DNA of 64,000 nt from Treponema sp. UBA4377 (GCA_002391235.1 DGRX01000015.1:1-64000), one strand, 5' to 3'. Shown: positions 7,662 to 18,300, counted from the stretch's first letter. The notes: generated by a model not told the origin, from the letters alone. Numbers and translations: made by a program.

Positions 7662-8960
7662 TCAATAGCTTTGCAAAATAATTTTCGCGGCGGCGGCGGG
7701 GTCTAGGCCGTCGCTTTGCTCGCGGGTCTTTAGGTTCTTTACGCTGATTTTTCCGTCGGCGGAGACGAATACGCCCCACAAAACGCTCTTTGCTTCGGCA
7801 AGCGCGTACTGCTGGCCCATCTTTTTGGCTTCGGGGAAGACCTCGACTTTTACGCCAAGGGAGCGCAAGGCGGCGGCGGCTTTTTGGGCATCAATCAAAA
7901 GGCTTTCGTCCTGGCAAAAGATTTCCGCGTCAAGGTAGGAGCCTTTCTTTCCGGCGATTCCCAGCTGCTCCATGGCCGCCATCAAGCGGTCTAGTCCTAT
8001 CGAGCCGCCGACGCCGGGGATCCGTTCCTTTGTGTAAAGGCCGGCCAAGTTGTCGTAGCGGCCTCCTGAGCAAACCGAGCCGATTGAAGGAAGGTCGTCC
8101 AAAAAGCTTTCGTAGACAAGGCCCGTGTAGTAGTCAAGGCCGCGGGTGATGCTGGGGTCAAGGACAAAGGAGGATGCGATTCCGGCGGCCTCTAGCATTT
8201 GGTAGACTTGGCGCATTCTTTTCGTGTCGTCGCCCGCTCCTCCGCAAAGGCATTCCATTTTTGCGATGGCCTCGTCAAAGGTCGCGGAAGGCTCGATGTA
8301 TTCCAAGATTTTTTTGGCGGCATCCTCGCTTTTTGTCGCCTCCACAAGTTCCGCCATGACAGCGTCCTTTCCCACTTTGGCCAGCTTGTCAACCGAGCGC
8401 AAGACGTCCTCGCTTTTGTCCTGAACGCCAAGCGAGGCCAAAAAGCGGTTGAAGGCGCCGCGGTGGTTTATGTGAATCTTTATTTTTTCGATTCCGATTG
8501 CGGCCAAGGCGGCCTTCATCGCGCAAAGGATTTCGGCGTCGCAAACGGCGGAGTCGCTTCCAACCGTGTCGATGTCGCACTGGACAAATTCGCGGTAGCG
8601 GCCTGCCTGGGGCTTTTCGCCGCGCCAAACTTTTGCGATGTGGTAGCGCTTAAAGGGAAAGGCAAGCTCGGCCTTGTGCTCGGCCGTAAAGCGCGCGAAA
8701 GGCACCGTAAGGTCAAAGCGCATTGAAACATCTCTCCCTCCCTTGTCCTCAAAGCGGAAGACTTGCTTTTCCGTCTCGCCGTTTGACTTGCGCAACAAGA
8801 TTTCTGTGTATTCCAAAACCGGCGTGTCAATCGGCACAAAGCCGTACGAGCGGTAAACGCCAGTGATTTTTTCGATTAAGTCGGAGCGAAAAATCTGCTC
8901 CTGCGGAAGCGCGTCCCTAAAGCCCTTTAGCACGCGCGGCTGAATTATTTGATTTTCCAT
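7662..8960 (-). CDS. hisS: Histidyl-tRNA synthetase
   Basis: This 432-residue class II synthetase attaches histidine to tRNA-His. It begins MENQIIQPRVLKGFRDALP. It shows motif 2 (RYREFVQCDIDTVG), the histidine-specific motifs RGLDYYTGLVYE and SGGRYDNLAG, motif 3 (GGSIGLDRL) and a C-terminal anticodon-binding domain. The length is normal for bacterial HisRS. The ATG at 8960 fits the conserved N terminus. A promoter, TTGAAT (8993-8998) - 17 bp - TACAAT (8970-8975), ends 9 nt before it, so the leader is at most a few nucleotides. It is followed by the hairpin at 7579-7614 and tRNA-Gly on the same strand. Confidence 0.97.
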   Translation of the reverse strand: MENQIIQPRVLKGFRDALPQEQIFRSDLIEKITGVYRSYGFVPIDTPVLEYTEILLRKSNGETEKQVFRFEDKGGRDVSMRFDLTVPFARFTAEHKAELAFPFKRYHIAKVWRGEKPQAGRYREFVQCDIDTVGSDSAVCDAEILCAMKAALAAIGIEKIKIHINHRGAFNRFLASLGVQDKSEDVLRSVDKLAKVGKDAVMAELVEATKSEDAAKKILEYIEPSATFDEAIAKMECLCGGAGDDTKRMRQVYQMLEAAGIASSFVLDPSITRGLDYYTGLVYESFLDDLPSIGSVCSGGRYDNLAGLYTKERIPGVGGSIGLDRLMAAMEQLGIAGKKGSYLDAEIFCQDESLLIDAQKAAAALRSLGVKVEVFPEAKKMGQQYALAEAKSVLWGVFVSADGKISVKNLKTREQSDGLDPAAAAKIILQSY

Positions 8961-8969
8961 GATTGTTGT

Positions 8970-8998
8970 ATTGTAGCGGAAACGCCGCAAAGATTCAA
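8970..8998 (-). promoter_or_regulatory. hisS promoter
   Basis: -35 TTGAAT, 17-bp spacer, -10 TACAAT preceded by CGC. The ATG is 9 nt beyond the -10. Confidence 0.65.
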
Positions 8999-9042
8999 GC
9001 AACCATTTCGGCCTAAAGCGGCGAGTCAAGGCTTTATACAGC

Positions 9043-9786
9043 CTACGCCTGGATTTGTTCCAGCGCCAATTTGGCGGCCGCTTGCTCGGCTTCCTTTTTG
9101 TTCTTTCCTGTGGCCGGGCCGTAGCTTTTGTCGCCAAGGTGGACCGAGACGTAAAAGACGCGGTCATGGTCGGGGCCTTGGGTCTTTACAAGCTCGTAGC
9201 GGGGAATTTCCCTGCATTTTTTTTGGAACTTTTCTTGCAAGAGGCTTTTGTAGTCGCGGCCAGATTTGTTTTCTTGGACGCTTCGGACTGCGGGAATGAT
9301 GAAGCGCAGGATGTATTCTTCGGCGGCCTCGTAGCCGGAATCAAGGTAGTAGGCGCCGATGACGGCCTCCATGCAGTCGGCCAAAATCGCGGGCTTTGTC
9401 CGCCCCCCGCTCATTTCCTCGCCCTTCCCCATGACAAGCATTTTGTCAATGCCGTATTCAAGCGCGACGGGAGCCAGCGCCTTTTCGCTTACGACGGCGG
9501 CCTTGATTTTTGCCAAGTCGCCCTCCTGCTTTTGGGCCATGTCCTCGTACAAAAAGGCCGCCGCGGCAAGGCCAAGCACGCTGTCGCCCAAAAATTCCAG
9601 GCGCTCGTTGTTGCAGCGCTTGTATTGGCGGCTTTCGTTTGAGAAGGAACGGTGGTGGAAGGCCAAGTCCAAAAGCTCCAAGTCGCGGAACTTTAGCCCA
9701 AGGGGCTTTTGAAAGGCCAAAAGAGCGGCCTTTCGTTCCGGGGAGATTTTTTTTGAGCCTCTAAAGATTTCCTTAAAATTACGCAT
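9043..9786 (-). CDS. rnc: Ribonuclease III
   Basis: This 247-residue double-strand-specific endoribonuclease processes rRNA and structured mRNA. The catalytic domain carries the signature ERLEFLGDSVLGLA and the second acidic cluster (DCMEAVIGAYYLD). A C-terminal dsRNA-binding domain follows (DYKSLLQEKFQKKC...GKNKKEAEQAAAKLAL). The start is the ATG at 9786 (MRNFKEIFRG); the in-frame extension upstream runs through repeat DNA. The gene lies downstream of acpP, a common arrangement. No Shine-Dalgarno site is seen. Instead the start codon lies in one arm of a near-perfect 15-bp inverted repeat (9781-9795 with 9867-9882), so the mRNA 5' end should fold into a long dsRNA stem that RNase III itself could cut. 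Confidence 0.95.
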   Translation of the reverse strand: MRNFKEIFRGSKKISPERKAALLAFQKPLGLKFRDLELLDLAFHHRSFSNESRQYKRCNNERLEFLGDSVLGLAAAAFLYEDMAQKQEGDLAKIKAAVVSEKALAPVALEYGIDKMLVMGKGEEMSGGRTKPAILADCMEAVIGAYYLDSGYEAAEEYILRFIIPAVRSVQENKSGRDYKSLLQEKFQKKCREIPRYELVKTQGPDHDRVFYVSVHLGDKSYGPATGKNKKEAEQAAAKLALEQIQA

Positions 9787-9882
9787 GGTCAAGGCACGCT
9801 TCGCTACGCGCCGTTTTGCTAGTTGAAATTTATACAACTGCGCTCTTGCGAGCGCTGGCAATCAAGGCCTTGACTCATGCGT
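9781..9882 (-). promoter_or_regulatory. Long hairpin covering the rnc start codon
   Basis: Arms 9781-9795 (ACGCATGGTCAAGGC) and 9867-9882 pair perfectly apart from one bulged base. The loop contains an inner hairpin GCGCTC-GCAA-GAGCGC (9840-9855, minus sense) with a GNRA tetraloop. The rnc ATG lies within the outer stem. Confidence 0.6.
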
Positions 9883-9931
9883 TTTGCGGCGCGAACAAAA
9901 TTGTCGCGCCGCAATCACGCGCGCCAAGGCC

Positions 9932-9960
9932 AAAAAAAAGCGCGGCAAAAAACCGCGCTC
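9932..9960 (-). terminator. acpP terminator
   Basis: The stem AGCGCGG / CCGCGCT (9953-9959 and 9939-9945) is followed by eight T on the minus strand. Confidence 0.85.
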
Positions 9961-9999
9961 CTTTTAAGACATTTTCAAAAGCGTGGCTTTTGAAAGCTC

Positions 10000-10239
10000 T
10001 TACTTTGACTGCTCAGACTTGATGAAGTCGTAAGCGTCCTGAACTGTCTCGAATTCGTTGGCCTTTTCGTCGGGAATAGAAACGCCCAACTCTTCTTCGA
10101 TGGCGTAAACCAACTCGTAAGTGTCAAGGCTGTCCGCTCCGAGATCGCCGCGGAAAGATGAAGAAAGCTGAATCTTGCTCTCTTCGATTTCGAGCTTGTC
10201 AGCGATGAGCTTCTTGATTTTCTCAAACAATTCGTCCAT
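10000..10239 (-). CDS. acpP: Acyl carrier protein
   Basis: This 79-residue acidic protein has the phosphopantetheine attachment motif GADSLDTYELV (Ser of DSL). It carries growing acyl chains in type II fatty acid synthesis. Length and charge are typical. The start is set by a strong AGGAG site 7 nt before the ATG. It lies 24 bp after rpmF on the same strand and is followed by a strong terminator, so rpmF-acpP looks like a two-gene transcript. rpmF next to fatty-acid genes is a widespread bacterial arrangement. Confidence 0.96.
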   Translation of the reverse strand: MDELFEKIKKLIADKLEIEESKIQLSSSFRGDLGADSLDTYELVYAIEEELGVSIPDEKANEFETVQDAYDFIKSEQSK

Positions 10240-10263
10240 AGTTGTCTCCTAAATTAATTATTC

Positions 10264-10452
10264 TTACGCGTTTGTTTCCGGTGTAATCACCTGACGTCCG
10301 CGATAAAAACCGCATTTGGGGCAAACGTGGTGCGGAAGGACTAAGTTTCCGCAGTTGTTGCACGCAACAAGCTGAGGAGCGTCAAGCTTCATGTTGATGC
10401 TTCTGCGCCTTCTGGTCACCGCTTTTGACGTTTTCGCTCTTGGTACTGCCAT
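10264..10452 (-). CDS. rpmF: Ribosomal protein bL32
   Basis: This 62-residue protein begins MAVPRAKTSKAVTRRRRS and carries a zinc-ribbon with two CxxC pairs (CNNCGN and CPKCGF), so it is the zinc-binding form of L32. It is a component of the large ribosomal subunit. A GAGGT Shine-Dalgarno site lies before the ATG. It is the first gene of the rpmF-acpP transcript. Confidence 0.96.
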   Translation of the reverse strand: MAVPRAKTSKAVTRRRRSINMKLDAPQLVACNNCGNLVLPHHVCPKCGFYRGRQVITPETNA

Positions 10453-10494
10453 ATATTCAACCTCACTTAATTATTATTACAGATGTATCGGTCA

Positions 10495-10524
10495 AATATA
10501 CCGCAAACCTGCTTGTTATGTCAA
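10495..10524 (-). promoter_or_regulatory. rpmF-acpP promoter
   Basis: -35 TTGACA (10519-10524), 18-bp spacer, -10 TATATT (10495-10500), about 40 nt before the ATG. Confidence 0.7.
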
Positions 10525-10639
10525 TATCTTAAACGAAAATATTTGTTTTGTCAAGGCTTTTTTTGACAAAAAAACGAATTTCGTCAAAAAAAACGGGCGA
10601 AAATGGCGCGGTTGATATACCCCGGCGAAAATCGCTCCC

Positions 10640-11307
10640 GCGGTAATCGGACAACTGCGAACGAGGTACTTTTAGGGCAAAGACTTGAGCTTAACGTGTC
10701 CTAAGTTCGCAGTGTCCGCTTCCCGCTCCGCGTTTTTCGCCGGATGGCTAGGAGTCCCGCCTTTTTCGCCCGCTTTTAGTTGGCGATAATTTTTTAGCAA
10801 AACAAATAGTTAAAAACGCGAAAAAAAAAGTAACGCCCAGAAAAAACGCTCTCGCGGGAATTCAAACGGCTGCGAACGAGGCGCTTTTGGGGCAAATTGG
10901 CAAGATTAACGCGTCCTATGTTCGCCCCGTTTGTCTTCCCGCTACGCGTTTCTTTTGCCGCGCCATTTTCGCGCTTTTTCAATCAAGTTCGCAGTGTCCG
11001 CTTCCCGCTCCGCGTTTTTCGCCGGATGGCTAGGCGTCCCGCCATTTTCGCCCGCTTTTAGTTGGCGATAATTTTTTAGCAAAACAAATAGTTAAAAACG
11101 CGCGCAAAAAAAAGTAACGCCCAGAAAAAACGCTCTCGCGGGAATTCAAACGGCTGCGAACGAGACGCTTTTAGGGCAAATTGGCAAGATTAACGCGTCC
11201 TATGTTCGCCCCGTTTGCCTTCCCGCTACGCGTTTCTTTTGCCGCGCCTTTTTGGCGCTTTTAGTTGGCGATAATTTTTTAGCAAAACAAATAGTTAAAA
11301 ACGCGCG
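10640..11307. repeat. Composite tandem intergenic repeat (modules X and Y, three copies each)
   Basis: This is part of a gene-free ~1 kb gap between rpmF and deoD. Module Y (~50 bp, GCTTTTAGTTGGCGATAATT...) occurs at 10771-10820, 11053-11102 and 11256-11305. Module X (~60 bp) occurs at 10654-10713, 10869-10927 and 11152-11211. Copies 1 and 2 of the composite are 282 bp apart; copy 3 is shortened to a 203-bp step. Module X folds back on itself: in copy 1 ACTGCGAAC (10654-10662) pairs with GTTCGCAGT (10705-10713). The short reading frames here are not convincing genes. Confidence 0.8.
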
Positions 11308-11437
11308 AAGGAGCGGGGCGTCCGGCGGAAACTCTCTGTTTGCGCCGCCGCGAGAGCGGCGAAGTACAATGGTTTCAAGCGCAAACAGCGAGTAGCGACG
11401 ATATCGAGCGGTTCCGTCGGACGCAGCTGCGACTGGG
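11303..11437. repeat. Dispersed structured repeat, copy A
   Basis: These ~135 bp closely match 39654-39790. The core has CTGTTTGCGC ... GCGCAAACAG as a perfect 10-bp inverted repeat enclosing a second stem CGCCGC / GCGGCG. It abuts the last Y module and is followed by a GCGCTC-GCAA-GAGCGC hairpin at 11445-11460, a motif also found in the rnc leader. Confidence 0.75.
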
Positions 11438-11521
11438 ATTGTCCGCGCTCGCAAGAGCGCAGTAAAATCGTTTCCTATAACAAAACGATGGCTAGTCCGT
11501 CGTAGCGTTTTTTTGTTACAA

Positions 11522-12226
11522 TTACGCGCTGACAATTGTCTCCAGCGCGATTTTCATCATGTTGGTGAAGGTGGTCTGGCGCTCCTCGGCGGTCGTAAGC
11601 TCGTGGGTCACAAGGTGGTCGCTGACCGTAAGAATCGCCAGGGCCTTGCGGTCAAACTTGGCCGCAAGCGTGTACAATTCCGCCGCCTCCATTTCCAGGC
11701 CCAAGACGCCGTATTTTGCCCAAAGCTTCCAATAGTCGTTTTCGTCGTAAAAGGCGTCGCTTGAGGCGCAAAGGCCAACGTGGACCGGGATTTGCAATTT
11801 TTGGGCCGCGTCGTAGGCGTTCTTTAAAAGGCCAAAGTCGGCGGCCGGAGCGTAGTGCAAGTGGCCGAAGCGCGACGTTTGCATGGCGGACTCCGAGCAG
11901 GCGGCGCTTGCGATTATTGTGTCGCGGACCTTTATGTTTTTATGCAAGCCGCCGCAAGTCCCGACGCGGACGGCCTTTTGAACCCCGTAAGAGTCAAAAA
12001 GCTCGTTCACGTAGATGGAAAGCGAAGGCTGGCCCATTCCGGTGCCCTGCACGCTCACAGGAACGCCCTTGTAGGTCCCCGTAAAGCCCAGCATTCCGCG
12101 CACTTCGTTGTAGCATTTGGGATTTTCCAAAAAGTTTTCTGCTATGAATTTTGCCCGCAAGGGGTCTCCCGGCAGCAGAACCGCCGGAGCGATTGCGCCT
12201 TGGGGCGCGTTGATGTGTATGCTCAT
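11522..12226 (-). CDS. deoD: Purine nucleoside phosphorylase (DeoD type)
   Basis: This 234-residue protein splits purine nucleosides with phosphate to give base and (deoxy)ribose-1-phosphate in nucleoside salvage. It begins MSIHINAPQGAIAPAVLLPGDPLRAK. It has the phosphate-binding PGDPLRA and GTGMGQPS blocks, the nucleoside-binding GLEMEAAELY, and VSDHLVTHE, where DeoD proteins place the catalytic Asp. The length matches hexameric DeoD. TTGCAT - 16 bp - TATAAT ends 6 nt before the ATG, so the mRNA should begin at the start codon. The gene is transcribed away from the A2M lipoprotein gene from a shared 79-bp region. Confidence 0.95.
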   Translation of the reverse strand: MSIHINAPQGAIAPAVLLPGDPLRAKFIAENFLENPKCYNEVRGMLGFTGTYKGVPVSVQGTGMGQPSLSIYVNELFDSYGVQKAVRVGTCGGLHKNIKVRDTIIASAACSESAMQTSRFGHLHYAPAADFGLLKNAYDAAQKLQIPVHVGLCASSDAFYDENDYWKLWAKYGVLGLEMEAAELYTLAAKFDRKALAILTVSDHLVTHELTTAEERQTTFTNMMKIALETIVSA

Positions 12227-12232
12227 TCTTCC

Positions 12233-12299
12233 ATTATATCATAATTTTGGAGAAATGCAATTTTTTTCTATTGAGCAGAGGCCTTTTTTGTTATACAAT
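12233..12299. promoter_or_regulatory. Divergent promoters of deoD and the A2M gene
   Basis: Minus strand: TTGCAT (12255-12260), 16 bp, TATAAT (12233-12238), ATG 6 nt away. Plus strand: TTGAGC (12271-12276), 17 bp, TACAAT (12294-12299), ATG 6 nt away. The two -35 boxes are only 10 bp apart. Confidence 0.7.
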
Positions 12300-12305
12300 G
12301 GCGCT

Positions 12306-15300
12306 ATGAAAGCATCAAAAATCGCCCTTGCGGCTTTGGCCGCGCTTGTTCTTGTTGGTTGTTCTAAAAAAGGGAGCGGAGCCGCTTCCGCAAAGAAAAC
12401 GGACTTTGACTCCGGGATTAAAATCGTTAAGGAAGACGGAGGGGAATACGCCTCCTTTGACGCGATGAAGGCCGTCTTTGAGCCCGACTTTTCCTACAAG
12501 TACGTCGAGGATCCAGAGGACGAGGAAGCCGTTCAAAGCGAAGGAAAAAAATCATCCAAAAAAGAAAAGAGCGAATCCGCGATTCCCGGAATCCGCGAGC
12601 TTTCAAAATACAAGACAAAGTATTCCGAAAAAAGGCAAAAGACGTCGCTTCCAAAAATCGAGGAAGCAGACGAAAAGATTGACTCATCAAAGCCCTTTGT
12701 AATAGAAGAGTACGGCCCGCAGGGAGAGGTCGTCGCCGAAGACAGAAATCCTTCTTTCTTTGTGGTCTTTTCGCAGCCGGTAAAAAGCCTTGGAGCGCTT
12801 GGCGAGCCTATGGCCGAATGCGACGAAATGAAAGTCGAGCCCGCCCTGCCCGGCGTTTACCGCTGGCTTGGAAGCCGCCACTTAAGCTTTGACGCGAGCG
12901 AGGCCGCCGACCCTTCGGTCGAATACAAAGTTACGGTAAAAAAGGGCTTGCGCTCGTTGGCCGGAAAAAAACTTGAGGGAATGACGGAATTCACGACAAA
13001 GGCCGTTCCGCTAAAGTTCATCCGCTTTTACGGCGGCTACGTAAAGGACAGCGAAAGCGCCTGCGACTCGACAAGCGGAGCCTTGCCAAAATACGCCGGC
13101 CGCTCCTACATCCGCCTAAATTATATGGTAAGCCAAAAGCGCCTTTCTGAAATTTTGAATGTCACAGTAAACGGAAAGGCGGCCGGCTTTACAGTCCAGG
13201 CAGACGACAACAAAAAGGCCTACCCTTGGGGGGCAAAGCCGGTCTTTGACAAGGCGACGGAAAAGGCCAACAGTTTTGTCGTCACGATAACAAGCCAAAT
13301 TCCATACGACGCGGACATCGTCCTTTCTTTAAAGGGAACGAACGAAAAGCGAAGCTACCATTCATTAAAGCCCTTTAAGATCGCCTCGCTTCCGAAAAAC
13401 GCCGACTATTCGCAAGGAACGGAGGCAAACCCCGTCACGATAAAGTTCACGCAAAAAATAGACCCTGCCACAGTCGCAGGGAACATCGCCTTTGACTTTG
13501 ACTTTTCGCTGACCGAAAAAAATTACGAAGTCCAGGGCAGAAGGCTCACGCTCTTTAACCTGCCCGTTTCCTACAGCGAGGACAAGGAAGACAACAGCTT
13601 TAGGCTTTACTTTAAGGACGGGCTCAAGGACGTTTACGGACAAAAGCTTGTCATAGACTCCGACAAGAAGTCCGCCAAAATAGAGCTTCTTCCGCCGATG
13701 AGCTACGTAAAGTTCACCGACTACGGCGCCAGGCTTTTGGAAGCGCAATTCAAGCCAAAGCTTTGGATTGAATCTCAAAACATTCTTTCGCCGTCTTTTT
13801 ACAAGGTCGGAAGGACAAGCAATCCGCTTTTCACAGACCGCGTTTACGAAGACTGGAATCAAAGCGACGGCCTGCCGGAAGGCGCGGTCGAGCTAGTGAA
13901 CAAGCAAAGGAACGTCCGCCAGTTTGAGGAAATCGACTTGTCGCCGCTTTTAAACGGCGAGGGCTACGGCTGGATTGACTTTGAGGCGCGGGTCTTAAAC
14001 CGGCAATGGGACCGCTGGGACGAAAAGTTTTACGATAACGCGAACTCAAGGAAAATCACGATTCAAGTGACCGACTTTGGAGTGACGGCCAGAATCGGAA
14101 TCAACCGCGCCGTCGTAATGGCAAGAAGCCTTAGGGACAACAGTCCGATTCAAGACGCGGAGATAAGCCTTTTGACGCCCAGCTATTCCAACAGCCAGGA
14201 GCTTGACTTGGACAAGGACTTGGTCGCCAAGGCAAAGACCGACAAAAACGGCTTGGCGGTTATAAACTTCACCGAAAGCCAAGTCAAAAAAATCGAGGAA
14301 ATTGGAAGAGACGTTTCCTGCTCCTACATCCGCATACTCGCGCAAAAGGGAGCGGACAAGGCGCTCTTCTACCCCAACACGCACGACTCTTGGCGGGAAA
14401 ACGTTCCGACAGCCGACTTGGACACTGCAAGACAGTCGCGCATACGCGCCTTTATCTTTACCGACCGCGGCCTTTATAAGCCTGGCGAAACTGTTTCGTT
14501 TAGGGGAATCGTCCGAAACCAAAGTTTGGGACAGTTGGTTCCCCGCTCAAACGAGCCTTACACGCTGGCAATCTGCGAAGGCGGCTGGGAAGGAAAGGAA
14601 ATCCTTCCGCAAATTGACGGAACGCTTTCTGAAAGCGGCGGCTTTTACGGCTCATTTAAATTGCCCGACGAACTGGACTCCGGCTATTACAAAATCCGCT
14701 ACAAGGGCGGAAAGTACGAATGGGACGATCCATACACAACCTTTACCGTCGCCAACTTTGAGCGGCTAAAGTTTGAGGCCTCTGTCACCGCTCCCGACAT
14801 AACGCGCTTTGGCGGCGAAAAAATTTCGGCAAACCTAAAGGCCTCATACCTTGCCGGCGGAAGCCTTGCCGGAGCGGACTACGAATCCAGCTGGTTCAAG
14901 CAGTCGACCAAGTTCAAGCCGACAACGAGCGAAACAAAGGGCTACACTTTCGGGCCGTCGGACTCGTATTCAGGCCGAACGCTTTTCGCAAACGAAAAAG
15001 GCGTCCTTTCGTCAAACGGCGAGGCGGGCCTTTCCTGCTCGTCCGAAAAAATCACCGACGGCATGCCCTACATTTACCATGTCGAGGCAAACGTCACCGA
15101 CATTTCCAACCAAAGAATCTCGGCGCAATCCAACATTCTTGTCCACCCGGCCAAATTTTACGTTGGAATCAAAAAGCCCGCCGAGCTTAACGGCTTTGCC
15201 AAAAAAGGAAGCAAGCTGGATTTCCCCTTCATCCTTGCCACCCCGGACGGCCAGATCGTGACAAAGACAAACATCGTCGCCTCGCTTGAATACAAGCTCA

Positions 15301-18300
15301 CCCGTGAAGTTTGGACGATGGCCAACGAGCAAAGCGTTGACGATTCGATTTACACGCGCTGGGAAAAGACAGAAGAAGTCGAGGCCAGCGGAAGGATGGA
15401 CGTCCAGGCCGCGGGAAAGCTTTCCTTGGAATTGAAGGAAGCCGGCTGGAGAACGCTCTCGATTTCGGGCCGCGACACAAGCGGCAACTGGACCACGACC
15501 GAATACGGCTTTTACGTCACCGGCGGCTCCTCGTCTTGGCACGACCGCTACAACAGCCATTCAATCAACTTGACTCCGGACAAGTCCGTCTACAACCCCG
15601 GAGACAAGGCGCAAGTCCTTATGGAAAGCCCCCTTCCCGCCGGCGACTACTTGATCACAGTCGAGCGCGAAGGAATCTTTACCGAAGAAGTACGGCATTT
15701 TGACACGGCGGCGACTGTCATCGAAGTTCCAGTTTCAATCAACTACACGCCGGTCGTTTACGTCGCCGTCTCCTCCTACTCTTGCAGGAACGGACAGCCG
15801 ACCCACCAGTACGGCGAGCCGGACTTGGACAAGCCCGCCGGATACTTCGGCGTGACTCCGATTATGGTGAACCCCAAGGCCAAGTCCTTTAACGTAAAGA
15901 TAGAAAGCGACAAAAAGGTTTACAGGCCCGGCGAAAAGGCGACGCTGACCCTTACGGCGACAAAAGGCGGAAAGCCTGTCGAAGGCGCCGAGCTTACGGT
16001 GATGGCGGTTGACCGCGGCGTGCTGGACTTAATCAACTACCACGTTCCAAACCCGATAGACTTTTTCTACGACAAGAACAACTTCCGCTTGCATGTCATG
16101 GGAGGAGACTCGCGCGACATGCTGATGGATCCCGTCACCTACAGCGTGAAGAATTTGCTGGGCGGCGACGCCGCGGCCGAAAGCGACGAAAAGGAAGAGG
16201 AGCGAAAGGACTTTAGGCCGACGGCGCTCTTTGAGCCGGTCATCGTCACCGACAAAAAGGGAAAGGCCGTTTGCGAGTTCACGATGCCCGACAACTTGAC
16301 CGCCTACCGAATCACGGCCTTTGGCGTAAAGGGAGAGACATTCTCGCTTAAGGAAGACGAAGTCAAAGTCCAGAATCCGATCAACGTCCAGCAAGTCCAG
16401 CCCAGGCGCTTGCGCGAGCGCGACACGGCCGAATGCGGCGTTTTGATCACAAACCTTGACAGCAAGGGGCAAAAAGTCACCGTAAGCGTCGAGGCCGCAA
16501 CCCCGACAAAGAACACGGCGCAAGACGAGCTTGAAGGCCGCGTTACAGTTCCGGGAAAAGCCTTTGTCGACGGAACGGCTGAAAAAACCGTTTACGTCGC
16601 GCCCGAAGGCTCAAGCGTGGTCTTCTTTGACATCGCGGCCGTCCAAAGCGGAACCGTGGAATTGCTTTACAAAATCAAGTCCGAAGCCCTTAACGAAAAG
16701 CTTGTCTCGCCAATCTCGATAGAAAAAACTTTTGTCTACGAAACGGTCACGATGACGGGCGCGACAGACGACGAGCCAAGGGCAAGCGAAAGCGAGCTAA
16801 TCGCTATTCCCGGCTGGGCCAAGGAAGGACAAGGCGAAATAAAAATCACCTTGGACACAAGCCGCCTTGGTCCGCTTGGCTCGGCGGTCCGATACGTCTT
16901 TGACTACCCCTACGGCTGCCTTGAGCAGCAAGCCTCAAAGGTTTTGCCCCTGCTCATCTTTGGCCAATACATCGACGTCTTTGAAATGGATTCAAGCGTT
17001 TCAAATCCAAAGAAATGCGCGCTTTCAATCATAAAGTCTTGGGCCAAGAGCCAGCATTCAAATGGCGGCTTCCCCTATTGGCCCAATGAGTCGATCTACG
17101 AAAGCCTTTACGTTTCGCTTAGAATCGCGCAAGTTTGCGCCGCTGCGAAAGAAGCCGGCCTAAAGGAAAGCGACTTAAAGCTGGACCTTGCCGCGCTAAA
17201 GAGCTACATAAAGGAACAAGTCAAAAAGCCGGAAACAAGCGGCGCCGAAAAAATCTTGGCCTGCAAAGTCTTCGCGGCCTTGGGCGACAGCTCCCTTGAC
17301 GGCCTTCTTTTGGAATTCCAATCAAAGCTTGAAAAGCTAAGCCTGTCGCAAATCGCCGACATCGGAAAAGCCTGGTCTCTAAAAGGCGACAAAGCGAGAG
17401 CCGAAGCCTGCGCGGCGAAAATCCGCCCTTACTTGCAGGCTTCGCAAAGGAGCGTTTCGGTCGCGCAGAAAGACTCCGCCAAAGGCTACGCTTGGTGGGA
17501 GTCGGACTCCTCGCGCCTTGCAAAGATTTTGGACTTGCTTACAGACATCAACGCCGGCGACAACATGGTCGACCGCTTGATTTTCGCGCTGCTAAAGGAA
17601 GAGTCAAAGGGCTACTGGAAGAACACTTCGTCAACCGCCTCTGTCCTTGAAGCGATGGCAAACTACATCAAAAGGCGCGACCTTGCAAAGACCGACTTGG
17701 AAGGAAAGGCTTTCTTGAACAAGACAGAGCTTATGGCGCAAAAGTTCAAGGGCGTCGCGGCAAAGCCGGAAACGCTAAGCCTCCCCTTTGACGACGCCTT
17801 TATTTCAAGCCTGCCGCGCGACAAGGAGCTTCCGATTGCATTTGAAAAGCGGGGAACGGGCCGCCTCTTTTACACGGTGGAGATGAAATACGCGCTCCCC
17901 GACGAGGCGCAAACAAGGCGCGACGAAGGAATAAAGATTGACTACAAGATTGTCGAAAGCGAAGGCGAAAGCCAAGTCAACAAGATTCCCGACGACCAAT
18001 CCGTAGTTGAATTGGAAAGCTCAAAGCTTTACAAGGCCACGGTAAAAGTTTCGTCAAGCCGCGACCGCGACTACTTGGCGCTTCGCTGCCCGATTCCTTC
18101 GGGAGCGGAAATCCTTGACTCAACTTTTGTCACAAGCGGAGACGCGGCGCGGATAAAGGCTAGCGGCGACTGGAGGCATTGGATTTCAAACAAGAACGTC
18201 CGCGACAACGAAATCCAATTCTTCTGGGACAGCTTTAAGACAGGCGAATGCGAAATCACCTTTACCTTTAGGGCAAGCCGCCGCGGAGTCTACCCGACGC

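Noticed and set aside
10794..10982. A 62-codon reading frame in the repeat array
   Set aside because: It lies entirely in repeat modules, has no ribosome site and has no protein-like composition.
12117..12305. N-terminal extension of the A2M lipoprotein
   Set aside because: The lipoprotein signal begins at 12306 and a promoter lies just before it. The extension covers deoD on the other strand.
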